Assembly (NCBI RefSeq): GCF_015752205.1
Contig: NZ_JADOVG010000004.1
Location: forward strand, 124,001-188,000
Reading direction: 5' to 3'
DNA: 64,000 bases
From: Polaromonas sp. CG_9.7
Lineage (GTDB): Bacteria; Pseudomonadota; Gammaproteobacteria; Burkholderiales; Burkholderiaceae_C
This document shows positions 27,872-36,163 of this stretch, piece by piece. The translations under genes were made by a program, and so were the position numbers. The notes beneath the pieces were generated by a model that saw nothing but the letters and a program-made list of their open reading frames with translations, did no database searches and was not told where the DNA came from. Each line of letters opens with the position of its first letter. Within the stretch, counting starts at the first letter, position 1.

Positions 27872-29068
27872 TCAATTGCAGAGCCCCAAAGTTTCAACGG
27901 CCGGAGGACATTCTTTAAGGGCCGGCGGGGCGGGGCGGGATTTTTCCCTGGCTTGAACCGGCGGTGAAGGGCTGGCAAGCGGTTGGGCCGCCCTGTCGGG
28001 CCGTGAAGGCGCGGGCAGTTTGGCGGCTTCGGTAACACCTCTGGCACCCGGCGATGCCGCCAGCACAGGCGATGCAGGCGCGACAGACAGTACGGGTGCT
28101 ACAGGGGCAGCAGGGGCTGATGGCGCTGCAGCAAGTGCAGCTTGCGGCTGCATTTTTTGCGCCAGTCCCTGACGAACAGACGCCAGCCCGCTGGCCGCAA
28201 GCCGTGACCGGTTGTCGTCGTCGCCAAATCGGGTGGAATACGTCCGCAGGCTGTCTGCCAGCAGCATTTGCGCGCGCGCCAACCATTCGGCGCGATGGGG
28301 CGCGTTTGCAGGATTTTTCCGAAGACTCAAGTCCGCATAGTGTTGTCCCAGCCGGTATTTCGCGTCGGCAGACTCGACCGAGGCCGCGCCCTTGAGCTTG
28401 TCCGAGATCCTGCACGACATCAACAAACCCACTTCGGCGTCGCGTTCGCGACCTGCCGCCGAGGCTTCATTGCTCAGGACGACGAAAGAGGCAATGTCAA
28501 TGGCCGCCAGACCGGTCACGTCGGCCTGCATGGGAAACTTTCCGTCCTTGTCACCCGCCGCAGGCACCACTGGCTCAGACGGACACATGACGGCTTGCGC
28601 CGATACCGGCCCGGCCGATCCGGACCGTGCAGCATTCGGGTTTTCTCCGCCAGGCAGGTTTGACGGGCCGCTGTTCAGCAGCAGCCATCCACCCAGTCCC
28701 AGGGCTCCGCCAATGGCGATAAACCACGGGGCAAAGGCCGCAAGGTGCCTTGGCTGTGCCATGACCGGCCCCAGCGCAGGGGCAACTGGTTCTCGCGGAC
28801 CCAGCCCTTGCGGAAACGAAAACCCCTCGGACTTTGGTGGATCAGGCGCGTCGCTCAATGCGAACCCCTGAGCTTTCCGGGCATCCAGCAGGGCCGATGG
28901 GCCGAGGGCTGGCGTTGGTTCCGGCGCAGGTGCTGGCGGCGCAGCTTCGGCCTTGGGCAATTCACCGGTGGTTGGCGAGCGCGGTGCGTTCCACGCTTGT
29001 GCCTGAGGCACTGCGCCGGACACCGTACGCTTCGCGAAAAATTCTACTAAACGCCTGGTGATGCTCAT
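27872..29068 (-). CDS. Proline-rich single-pass membrane protein of unknown function
   Basis: No family was recognised. The 398-residue product has a Pro/Ala-rich N-terminal ~100 residues, one membrane helix (FIAIGGALGLGGWLLL, ~120), a soluble helical region with repeated Ala-rich helices that looks TPR- or coiled-coil-like (~165-290), a second Pro/Ala-rich stretch, and the tail KECPPAVETLGLCN. The C-terminal part should be periplasmic. The next gene (26 bp downstream) encodes the TAXI receptor, whose tail has the same C-x6-LGLC-x ending, so the two may work together. Start: ATG at 29068; a TTG seven codons upstream is less likely. Confidence 0.7.
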   Translation of the reverse strand: MSITRRLVEFFAKRTVSGAVPQAQAWNAPRSPTTGELPKAEAAPPAPAPEPTPALGPSALLDARKAQGFALSDAPDPPKSEGFSFPQGLGPREPVAPALGPVMAQPRHLAAFAPWFIAIGGALGLGGWLLLNSGPSNLPGGENPNAARSGSAGPVSAQAVMCPSEPVVPAAGDKDGKFPMQADVTGLAAIDIASFVVLSNEASAAGRERDAEVGLLMSCRISDKLKGAASVESADAKYRLGQHYADLSLRKNPANAPHRAEWLARAQMLLADSLRTYSTRFGDDDNRSRLAASGLASVRQGLAQKMQPQAALAAAPSAPAAPVAPVLSVAPASPVLAASPGARGVTEAAKLPAPSRPDRAAQPLASPSPPVQAREKSRPAPPALKECPPAVETLGLCN

Positions 29069-29147
29069 CGGCCGACGATATCCCGGCAATGCAAGCCTTC
29101 AAGACCCCACAACAATACGTTGCAAAGTTTGCAAAAGCGTGCTTTGG

Positions 29148-29194
29148 CCCGCGAAGGCTGAAAGCCTGCTTGGCAGGCTTTCAGCCTTCGCGGG
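29148..29194. terminator. Perfect 22-bp stem hairpin, likely transcription terminator or barrier
   Basis: Two perfectly complementary 22-base arms (29148-29169 and 29173-29194) flank a 3-base loop. The stem is CCCGCGAAGGCTGAAAGCCTGC. It lies between the minus-strand sugar operon, which ends at 29263, and the proline-rich gene. Reading minus, there is no U-run after it; reading plus, GATTTATTTC follows. It could end or insulate the operon. Confidence 0.6.
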
Positions 29195-29262
29195 GATTTA
29201 TTTCACCCTGATGAAAAAGTCGCAAGCAAAAAGCCATTTTGAAATGGCCATTGGTTACCCTG

Positions 29263-30465
29263 TCAAGGCGTCGTAGCGTCTGCGGTTTGCGTCAGAAGTC
29301 CGCGTGCCGACAGGTTGGCATAGAACGCGCGCAGCCCGAAGGTCCACGGCGCCACCCGGTCAGTGTGGTTCACTTCGTTCACCAGCCGGCCGAGTTGCGG
29401 GCTGGAAATGTGCACTGCGTCGCCCAACCGGTGGGTAAAGCCGCTGCCGGGCTGTCCCCGGTCTTGCGTCGGCGCAAACATGGTGCCAAGGAACAGCATC
29501 ACGCCATCGGGATACTGGTGGTGTGCACCCAGCGTCTGCGCCACCAGGTCCAGCGGGTCGCGGCTGATCTGCGCCATCGAGCTGCTGCCCTGCAACTCGA
29601 AACCGTCAAGCCCTGCTACCCGCAGGCTGACGGTGCAGCGGCGCACGTCGTCCAGGCAATAGCTGGCGTCGAACAGGCGGATGAAGGGCCCGATGGCGCA
29701 CGAGGCGTTGTTGTCCTTGGCCTTGCCCAGCAGCAACGCGCTGCGGCCCTCGAAATCGCGCAGGTTCACGTCGTTGCCCAGGCTGGCGCCCACGGTGTCG
29801 CCCCGGCTGTTGACGGCCAGCACGATCTCGGGCTCGGGGTTGTTCCAGGCCGAACCGGGATGGATGCCGATCTGCGCGCCGCTGCCGACGCTGGACAGCA
29901 CCGGCGCCTTGGTGAACACCTCGGCATCGGGGCCGATACCCACTTCGAGGTATTGCGACCACAGGCCTTTTTCGATCAGCAATGCCTTGAGCTGCATCGC
30001 CTGCGGCGAGCCGGGGCGGATGGCGGCCAGGTCGCCGCCCAGCAGTTCCACCACCTGCTGGCGCACGGCAACTGCCTGACCAGCGTCGCCCCGGGCCTGC
30101 TCCTCGATCACCCGCTCGATCAGGCTGGCGGCAAAGGTCACGCCGGCCGCCTTGATAACCTGCAGGTCGCAAGGCGCGAGCAGGCGCAGCGCCTGCGGGT
30201 CGTCGGATTGCACCTGCGCGCCGGGCATCAGTTGCTCGATGCTGCCGACCCGGCGCCCGGGGGCGGCGCGCACCTCTGCCACCGGATCGGCCGCATCGAG
30301 CAGGTCGCTCATGGTGGCGAAATGCGCCGACAGGTCGTACACCCCGTCCGGGCGCAGCACGATGACCGATGGCCCCGGCACCGGGCCGGGAACCCACGCG
30401 CGGCCCACCAGTGTTCCGGTGAGTCCGTCGTCAGGCAGCCAATGCGTGGCAGGCGGTTTTTTCAT
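29263..30465 (-). CDS. FAH-superfamily sugar-acid lyase/dehydratase (2-keto-3-deoxy-pentonate dehydratase-like)
   Basis: A 400-residue protein of the larger FAH-superfamily type, whose C-terminal catalytic domain includes PEIVLAVNSRGD, GNDVNLRDFEGRSALLLGKAKDNNASCAIGPF and GTMFAPTQDRG. Proteins of this size include the Sulfolobus 2-keto-3-deoxy-D-arabinonate dehydratase and bacterial 2-keto-3-deoxypentonate dehydratases, which give 2-ketoglutarate semialdehyde. That reaction suits the aldose dehydrogenase and lactonase directly upstream. Start ATG at 30465 follows a GGAG site. Family is firm; the specific reaction is inferred from context. Confidence 0.75.
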   Translation of the reverse strand: MKKPPATHWLPDDGLTGTLVGRAWVPGPVPGPSVIVLRPDGVYDLSAHFATMSDLLDAADPVAEVRAAPGRRVGSIEQLMPGAQVQSDDPQALRLLAPCDLQVIKAAGVTFAASLIERVIEEQARGDAGQAVAVRQQVVELLGGDLAAIRPGSPQAMQLKALLIEKGLWSQYLEVGIGPDAEVFTKAPVLSSVGSGAQIGIHPGSAWNNPEPEIVLAVNSRGDTVGASLGNDVNLRDFEGRSALLLGKAKDNNASCAIGPFIRLFDASYCLDDVRRCTVSLRVAGLDGFELQGSSSMAQISRDPLDLVAQTLGAHHQYPDGVMLFLGTMFAPTQDRGQPGSGFTHRLGDAVHISSPQLGRLVNEVNHTDRVAPWTFGLRAFYANLSARGLLTQTADATTP

Positions 30466-30511
30466 GGGAATGTCTCCGTTTTTAAGTGGTGATTGCGTGA
30501 AATGGAAAGAT

Positions 30512-31354
30512 TCAGATATCGGATGCCGGCGGCAGCCGGTAAAGCCGCCGGGCATTGCCCTCCATCACGGCGTGCTGCGCCTGCGGACTCAGTCCAGCGA
30601 GCAATTGCCGCGTTTCGGCAAACCATGGGCCAAAGCGGCCAGCCAGTTCAAGCACCGGCCAGTCGCTGCCCCACACCAGCCGGCCGGCGCCAAAGCAGGC
30701 CAGCACATGCGCAGCCCACGGCTGCACGGCGCCAGGCGCGGGTGCGGGTCCGGCCTCGGTCAGCAGGCCGGAGAGCTTGCACCAGGCGCTGGTCTGCGAA
30801 GCCAGCCGGGCCATGGCGTCGGCCCACGGCTGCCACTGGCCGGCGCCAATGTCGGGCTTGCCGGCGTGGTCGATGACGATGCGCAAATCGGGATGGCGCT
30901 GTGCCAGCGTCAGGAGGTGCGGCAGATGCACCGGCTTGACCAGGGCATCGAACACCAGATGGCAGTCGGCCATGGCCTGCAGCGCGGGTGTGAGTGCGGG
31001 CTGCAAGATCCATTCGGCGTCCGGCAGGTCCTGCAGCATGGGACGCAGGCCCTTGAGCCGGGGATGGCGCGCCAGTTGTTCGATGCGCGCGGGTGCATCG
31101 CCAGCGGCCAGATCGGCCCAGCCGACCACGCCCAGCACGGCCGGGTGGGCGTCGGCCTGCGCCAGCAGGAAAGCGGTTTCCGCTTCCGTGGGCGCGGCCT
31201 GCACCAGCACGCCGCTGGTCACGCCGTGCGGCGCTGATTGCGCCTGCCAGTCGCCAACCGTCACATCGCGGTAGAGGGGCGCCAGTGCGGGCGTCAGCCA
31301 GCCATAGTCGCCGCGCGCCAGTTGCCAGCAATGGAAGTGGGCGTCGATGCTCAT
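30512..31354 (-). CDS. Amidohydrolase-family sugar lactonase (COG3618, L-fuconolactonase-like)
   Basis: The 280-residue TIM-barrel hydrolase has the COG3618 features: DAHFHCW near the start, the QAAPTEAET segment, IDHAGKP and the catalytic aspartate in WGSDWPV. This group hydrolyses sugar lactones such as L-fucono-, L-rhamnono- or D-arabinonolactone to the acids. It overlaps the upstream aldose dehydrogenase gene by 4 bp (ATGA), so the lactone-forming and lactone-opening steps are translated together. Confidence 0.87.
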   Translation of the reverse strand: MSIDAHFHCWQLARGDYGWLTPALAPLYRDVTVGDWQAQSAPHGVTSGVLVQAAPTEAETAFLLAQADAHPAVLGVVGWADLAAGDAPARIEQLARHPRLKGLRPMLQDLPDAEWILQPALTPALQAMADCHLVFDALVKPVHLPHLLTLAQRHPDLRIVIDHAGKPDIGAGQWQPWADAMARLASQTSAWCKLSGLLTEAGPAPAPGAVQPWAAHVLACFGAGRLVWGSDWPVLELAGRFGPWFAETRQLLAGLSPQAQHAVMEGNARRLYRLPPASDI

Positions 31355-32355
31355 GGGGTCGGTGCCTCGGCCGAAATCAGCCCCTGCGCCCGCAGCGCGG
31401 TCCAGAATTCAGGCGCCACCGCATGCCGCAGCATGGCGTGTGCGTCTTCCCATTGCGCCACGGTGCGTGCGCCCAGCATGACGATGTCCACCGCCGGATG
31501 CGCCAGGGGAAACTGCAGCGCCGCTGCCCGCAGGGGGACGCCAAAGTTCTCGCACACCGACTCGATCTGCGCCGTGCGTTCCAGCCATTCACGCGCGGCC
31601 GGTGCGTAGTTGAAGGTGGGCGCCACGGCGCGCGTGCCGGTGGCCAAAATGCCCGAATTGAACACCCCGCCCAGCGCCACGCGCACGCCGCGCGCCGTGC
31701 ACTGCGGCAGCAGCTCGGGCAGGGCGCTGGGGTCCAGCAGGCTGTAGCGGCCGGCCAGCATCAGCACATCCAGGTCGCCCTCGGCGAGCACCTGCAGCAC
31801 CACCTCGACATCGTTTGTGCCCAGGCCGATGGCGCCGACCAGGCCTTCGGCCTGAAGCTGCCGCAGCGCCGGCAGGGTGTCGTCCAGCACCTGCCGCAGC
31901 ACGCTTGGCGCGTTCGCCCCGTGCGTGGCCGCATCGGGGTCGTGCACGTAGGCCACGTCGAGCCGGGCCAGGCCCAGGCGCTGCAGGCTGTCCTCGACAC
32001 TGCGGCGCGTGCCGGCGGCGCTGTAATCCCAGCTTTGCCGGAACGGCAGGATGTCCACATAGCCATGCTGGGCGCGAGGGGCGTCCGCATCGGGCGCGAG
32101 CAGCCTTCCCACCTTGCTGGACAGCACGAAGTCGCCGCGCGGCTGGCCGCGCAGGGCCGCGCCCAGCCGGTGCTCGGACAGGCCGTGGCCGTAATGCGGC
32201 GCGGTGTCAAAACTGCGGCAGCCGCTCTGCCAGGCCGCCTCCACCAGTTGCCGCGCTGCGTCGTCGCCGACCGCTTCAAACAGGTTGCCCAGCGGCGCGC
32301 CACCCAGACCGAGCCGCAGGCCGCTGCCGGCGCAGGGAGGAAAGAAAAAGGTCAT
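31351..32355 (-). CDS. Aldo-keto reductase, probable L-fucose / D-threo-aldose 1-dehydrogenase
   Basis: A 334-residue aldo-keto reductase barrel. The catalytic tyrosine is in SFDTAPHYGHGLSEHRLG and the catalytic lysine in LSSKVGR. The sequence matches the D-threo-aldose 1-dehydrogenase (L-fucose/L-galactose dehydrogenase) subgroup, which oxidises L-fucose and D-arabinose at C1 to the lactone. It is the first gene of the minus-strand operon and is divergent from a FucU mutarotase gene, which supplies the right anomer. Substrate is inferred from family and neighbours. Confidence 0.85.
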   Translation of the reverse strand: MTFFFPPCAGSGLRLGLGGAPLGNLFEAVGDDAARQLVEAAWQSGCRSFDTAPHYGHGLSEHRLGAALRGQPRGDFVLSSKVGRLLAPDADAPRAQHGYVDILPFRQSWDYSAAGTRRSVEDSLQRLGLARLDVAYVHDPDAATHGANAPSVLRQVLDDTLPALRQLQAEGLVGAIGLGTNDVEVVLQVLAEGDLDVLMLAGRYSLLDPSALPELLPQCTARGVRVALGGVFNSGILATGTRAVAPTFNYAPAAREWLERTAQIESVCENFGVPLRAAALQFPLAHPAVDIVMLGARTVAQWEDAHAMLRHAVAPEFWTALRAQGLISAEAPTP

Positions 32356-32383
32356 TTCAGGGTAAATCCCAATAAAAGTTTAA

Positions 32384-32394
32384 CTATCGTATAG
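32384..32394. promoter_or_regulatory. Putative GntR operator (CTATCGTATAG) in the fuc-type divergent promoter
   Basis: The imperfect palindrome CTAT-CGT-ATAG lies 29 bp upstream of the aldose dehydrogenase start and resembles FCD-GntR operators with TAT/ATA half-sites. The regulator encoded at 32955-33665 is the likely binder; this is inference. Confidence 0.45.
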
Positions 32395-32415
32395 CTAACA
32401 TGTCAGTCATTGATA

Positions 32416-32429
32416 CCGGGATATCCCGG
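32416..32429. promoter_or_regulatory. Perfect 14-bp palindrome CCGGGATATCCCGG
   Basis: A perfect palindrome in the 147-bp divergent gap, 74 bp before fucU and 61 bp before the opposing gene. It could be an operator for a second regulator or a short hairpin in a leader. No known consensus was matched. Confidence 0.4.
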
Positions 32430-32502
32430 AGTTTCTGTTATGAATTGCACGCCTTTCATGCCCTGAAAAACGCTTCACTGATCCGCAAACCACGCTTGAC
32501 CC

Positions 32503-32958
32503 ATGCTGAAAAATATCCCTGCGCTGCTGACACCCGATGCCCTGCATGCGCTGGCCAGCATGGGCCATGGCGATGACGTGGCGATCGTCGATGCGAATTT
32601 TCCGGCAGCCGGCATGGCCGGCAAAAGGGGCGCGCGGCTGGTGCAGCTGGCCGGCGCCAGTGCCACGCAGGCGCTCAAGGCCGTGCTGCAGGTCCTGCCG
32701 CTCGACGATTTTGTGCCGCAAGCGGCCTGGACCATGCAGGTGGTCGGCGACGCGGATGCGATTCCCGAACCCGTGGCCGAGTTCGCGGCCGAACTGCGTC
32801 AAGCCGGAGAAGTGCCCGCTGCCACCCTGGAACGCTTTGATTTTTACCAGCGCGCACAGTCGGCTTTCCTGATCCTGCGCACCGGCGAGACGCGCAAGTA
32901 CGGCAACATTTTGCTGCGCAAGGGCGTCATCGCCAGCGACGCGGGGGACGACGCATGA
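32503..32958 (+). CDS. fucU: RbsD/FucU family sugar mutarotase (L-fucose mutarotase)
   Basis: A 151-residue mutarotase that interconverts alpha and beta anomers of a free sugar. It has the FucU pattern: LLTPDALHALASMGHGDDVAIVDANFPA with the catalytic His22, and the C-terminal ETRKYGNILLRKGVI strand containing the YGN triad. The FucU subgroup prefers L-fucose over ribose. It overlaps the gntR gene by 4 bp and heads a seven-gene plus-strand operon. Confidence 0.9.
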   Translation: MLKNIPALLTPDALHALASMGHGDDVAIVDANFPAAGMAGKRGARLVQLAGASATQALKAVLQVLPLDDFVPQAAWTMQVVGDADAIPEPVAEFAAELRQAGEVPAATLERFDFYQRAQSAFLILRTGETRKYGNILLRKGVIASDAGDDA

Positions 32959-33665
32959 GCACCCTGCCCCACGCCTCGCCTTTGAGCCTGCGCGCACAGG
33001 CTTACGCAAGCTTTCAGCAGCAGATCGTCGATGCCAATATCCGGCCCGGCCAGTTCATCTCGCAGCGCGAACTGATGCAGCTGCTCGGCATGCCGCTGGG
33101 CGCGGTGCGCGAACTGATTCCGCGCCTGGAAGCCGAAGGGCTGCTCAAGACCGTGCCGCAACGCGGCCTGCAGGTGGCGCATGTCGATCTGAAGCTGATC
33201 AACAACGCCTTCCAGCTGCGCCAGCTGCTCGAACGCGAAGCCGCCAGCCGTTTCGTCACCACGGTGTCCGACCGCGACCTGGCCGCCATCGAGCAAAGCC
33301 ATCTGGACATCGTGCAGCGCGCGCGCAGCGGAAGAGCGATTGACGATGCGCTGCTCAAGGACGCCACGGCGGTGGACTGGGGCCTGCACGACCTGATGAT
33401 CGACGCATTGGGCAACGAGCTGATTTCCGAGGTGTACCGCATCAACAGCCTGCGCGTGCGACTGATCAAGCTCGAAGGCTCGACCCTGTCGCCGCAGGTG
33501 CTGGTGCCGGCCATGCAAGAACACCTCTGGTTTATCGAGGCCCTCAAGCGGCGCGACGCGCAGGCCGTGCTGGAGCGGCTGGGCCACCACATTGAAAGCG
33601 CGCACCTTCGCGTGCTTGGACTGCCACGGCCTGCAATGCCGTGGTCTTTGGAGAACCCTGGATGA
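32955..33665 (+). CDS. GntR-family transcriptional regulator, FCD subfamily (second)
   Basis: The 236-residue protein has a winged helix (IVDANIRPGQFISQRELMQLLGMPLGAVRELIPRLEAEGLL) and a helical C-terminal ligand domain. The recognition helix departs from the usual GVSRTPVREA (it reads GMPLGAVREL). Overlaps of 4 bp with fucU and with the next gene show tight co-translation. It likely controls this operon and the divergent aldose dehydrogenase operon through sites in 32356-32502. Confidence 0.9.
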   Translation: MSTLPHASPLSLRAQAYASFQQQIVDANIRPGQFISQRELMQLLGMPLGAVRELIPRLEAEGLLKTVPQRGLQVAHVDLKLINNAFQLRQLLEREAASRFVTTVSDRDLAAIEQSHLDIVQRARSGRAIDDALLKDATAVDWGLHDLMIDALGNELISEVYRINSLRVRLIKLEGSTLSPQVLVPAMQEHLWFIEALKRRDAQAVLERLGHHIESAHLRVLGLPRPAMPWSLENPG

Positions 33666-34606
33666 GCATGCCCCCCAATCCTGAACAAAAATCCGCCGCC
33701 TTCCGTGGCATCTGGCCGGCATTGCTCACCCCGCTCAAGGCCGACCTGGGCATTGACCACGCCCTGCTGGCGGCCCATTGCAAGTCGCTGATTGCCCGGG
33801 GCTGCCACGGCGTGACGGCCTTTGGCACCACCGGCGAAGGGCCGTCTTTTTCCATGGCCGAGCGCAAGGAGGCCATCGAGCAGCTGATTGCCAACGGCAT
33901 TCCGGCCGCGCAGATCATGGTGTCCACCAGCTGCGCCGCGCTGCCGGAAACGCTCGAACTCACGCGCCATGCGGTCAGCGCCGGCGTGCACGGCTGCCTG
34001 ATGCTGCCGCCGTTTTTCCTCAAGGGCGTGTCCGACCAGGGCGTGATCGACGGCTACCGCCATGTCATTGACGGCATGGGCAGCGACCTGCCCCGACTCA
34101 AGCTGTACCTGTACCACATCCCGCAGGTCAGCGGCGTCAGCCTGTCGCACCACGTCATCGCCACGCTCAAGGCGATGTACCCCGACACCATCCTGGGCAT
34201 CAAGGACAGCGCCTGTTCGACCGCGCATTCCATCGGACTGGCCGAGGCCTTCATGCAAGACCTGACGGTGTACGTCGGCTTCGAGCCCGACCTGCCGGAG
34301 ATGGGCCGGCGCGGCAGCACCGGGGCCATCAGCGGCCTGGCCAACTTCATGCCGCGCGTGGTCAGCCGTTTGGTGACGCAACCCGATGCGCCGGCCACGC
34401 CGGCCGAACGCGAACGTGTGGTCCGGCTGATCGGCCTGCTGGACGACTATTCGCTGATGCCGGCGCTCAAGGGCATCATGGCGATGCTCAGCGGCGAGCC
34501 CGGCTGGCTGCGCGTGCGCCCGCCGCTGGTCGCCCTGACGCCCGAAGCGTTCCAGCGGCTGGAAAAAACCCTTCGGGATTTCGGCATTGATCCAGAATCC
34601 GACTGA
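33662..34606 (+). CDS. Dihydrodipicolinate synthase / N-acetylneuraminate lyase family protein
   Basis: A class I aldolase-fold protein of 314 residues. The Schiff-base lysine is Lys181 in GIKDS, the active-site tyrosine is Tyr151 in YHIPQ, and the FGTTGEGPSFS loop binds the keto-acid carboxylate. In a sugar operon such proteins usually act as 2-keto-3-deoxy-sugar-acid aldolases or dehydratases rather than in lysine synthesis. It could cleave or dehydrate the keto-deoxy acid from L-fuconate or D-arabinonate. The true dapA is expected elsewhere. Confidence 0.85.
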   Translation: MSMPPNPEQKSAAFRGIWPALLTPLKADLGIDHALLAAHCKSLIARGCHGVTAFGTTGEGPSFSMAERKEAIEQLIANGIPAAQIMVSTSCAALPETLELTRHAVSAGVHGCLMLPPFFLKGVSDQGVIDGYRHVIDGMGSDLPRLKLYLYHIPQVSGVSLSHHVIATLKAMYPDTILGIKDSACSTAHSIGLAEAFMQDLTVYVGFEPDLPEMGRRGSTGAISGLANFMPRVVSRLVTQPDAPATPAERERVVRLIGLLDDYSLMPALKGIMAMLSGEPGWLRVRPPLVALTPEAFQRLEKTLRDFGIDPESD

Positions 34607-34673
34607 GCCCGTTTCAGCCGATGGAGCCGGTTTTGACACGTTAGCCACCGATAAACAACAAGGAGACAAATTC

Positions 34674-35681
34674 ATGAACATTCCCCTGCTTCGCCGCACC
34701 CTGCTGGCCAGTGCTTCAGCCGTGCTGCTGATGGGCTCGCTGCTGTCCCCCGCCCAGGCCCAGAACAAGGTGGTGCTGCGCGTGTCCACCCCGGCCGTGC
34801 CCGACGACTGGCACGCCAAGATGTGGACGGTGTTCAAGGACAACCTGGAACAATCCGCGCCCGGTGAATTCGACGTGCAGATCAACCTGAACGCCTCGCT
34901 GTTCAAGCAGGGCACCGAGCCGGCCGCCATGGCGCGCGGCAACCTGGAGCTGTCGTCGATTTCCGCCTTCGACATCGCCAAGCTGGTGCCGGAGTTTTCG
35001 CTCTTCACCGCCGGCTATGTCATTCGCGACCCGGCGCACCAGCAAAAGGTGTTCAACGGCCCGATCGGCGCCGAGATGTTCAAGACGGTGGCGGAAAAGA
35101 TGGACGTGACGCCGTTGTCCACCGTCTACCTGGGCACCCGCCAGGTCAACCTGCGCGAAGTGCGCAATGTCAAGACGCCGGCCGACCTGAAAGGCGTGAA
35201 GCTGCGCATGCCGGGCACCAAGGAATGGCTGTTCCTGGGCGAAGCACTGGGCGCCACCGCCACGCCGCTGGCCTTTGGCGAGGTCTATCTGGGGCTGAAG
35301 ACCGGCACCATCGATGGCCAGGACAATCCGCTGCCGTCGGTGCGGGCTGCCAAGTTCTACGAAGTGACCAAGCAGATCGTGATGACCAGTCACCTGGTGG
35401 ACGGCATCTTCATTGCCATTTCCAACAAGGCCTGGGGCGCCATGAATGCGGCGCAAAAGCAGAAGGTCACGGCAGCGGCGCAGGCCGCGTCCACCTACAA
35501 CAACGACAACCGCCTCAAGGAAGAAGGCCAGCTGGTCGAATTCTTCAAGCAGCAGGGCCTGCAGGTGACGACGCCCGATGTGGATGCCTTTCGCAAGTCG
35601 GTGCAAGCGACCTACCAGAACTCGGACTACGCCAAGGTCTGGCCCAAGGGGCTGCTTGAGCGCGTGAACCAGACCAAATAA
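34674..35681 (+). CDS. TRAP transporter substrate-binding protein DctP (system 2)
   Basis: Periplasmic receptor, 335 residues, with a signal peptide ending PAQAQ. The DctP landmarks are NLELSSISAFDIAKLVPEF, LKGVKLRMPGTKEWLFLGEALG with the key arginine, and GQDNPLPSVRAAKFYEV. An AAGGAGACAA ribosome site precedes the ATG. It is encoded within the fucU operon, so the substrate is probably the sugar or its aldonic acid. Confidence 0.93.
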   Translation: MNIPLLRRTLLASASAVLLMGSLLSPAQAQNKVVLRVSTPAVPDDWHAKMWTVFKDNLEQSAPGEFDVQINLNASLFKQGTEPAAMARGNLELSSISAFDIAKLVPEFSLFTAGYVIRDPAHQQKVFNGPIGAEMFKTVAEKMDVTPLSTVYLGTRQVNLREVRNVKTPADLKGVKLRMPGTKEWLFLGEALGATATPLAFGEVYLGLKTGTIDGQDNPLPSVRAAKFYEVTKQIVMTSHLVDGIFIAISNKAWGAMNAAQKQKVTAAAQAASTYNNDNRLKEEGQLVEFFKQQGLQVTTPDVDAFRKSVQATYQNSDYAKVWPKGLLERVNQTK

Positions 35682-35692
35682 AGGAGATGTCC

Positions 35693-36163
35693 ATGCTGGA
35701 GCGTTCACGGCGTATCGCCGAAGGCGTGGCGGCGGCCGTTTTCGCCCTGCTTTTCGGGGTGTTCGTGGTGCAGGTCGGCATGCGCTTCCTGTTCAACCGG
35801 CCGCTGGCCTGGTCGGACGAGCTGATCGTGGTGCTGTACATCCTGATGGTGTTCTGGAGCGCGGCCACGCTGCTCAAGGAAAAAGAACACGTCATGCTCG
35901 ATTTGGTGTACTCCGCCCTGCCGCCCGGCGGGCAGCGGATTTTCGGCCTGCTGGGCGCCGCCCTGACGGCCGGGCTGCTGCTGTGGATGCTGCCCGAGGC
36001 GTTTGACTATGTGCGCTTCATGCACCGCGAGAAAACGCCGGTGCTGGACATTCCCTTTTCCTATGTGTTTGCGCCCTTCATCCTCTTTGTGGCGGTTATC
36101 GGCCTTCAATATGTCGTCAAGTTTGTCCGTTTGCTCGGGCGCAACTGGAAGGAGCAGCTATGA
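35693..36163 (+). CDS. TRAP transporter small permease DctQ (system 2)
   Basis: A 156-residue four-helix membrane protein with the DctQ motif FLFNRPLAWSDELIVVLYI. The second of two closely spaced ATG codons is used, since AAGGAG directly abuts the first (35687). It overlaps dctM by 4 bp. Confidence 0.9.
   Translation: MLERSRRIAEGVAAAVFALLFGVFVVQVGMRFLFNRPLAWSDELIVVLYILMVFWSAATLLKEKEHVMLDLVYSALPPGGQRIFGLLGAALTAGLLLWMLPEAFDYVRFMHREKTPVLDIPFSYVFAPFILFVAVIGLQYVVKFVRLLGRNWKEQL

Noticed and set aside
33014..35008. 664-codon antisense frame over gntR, the DHDPS-family gene and dctP
   Set aside because: It covers three good genes and shows no motif.
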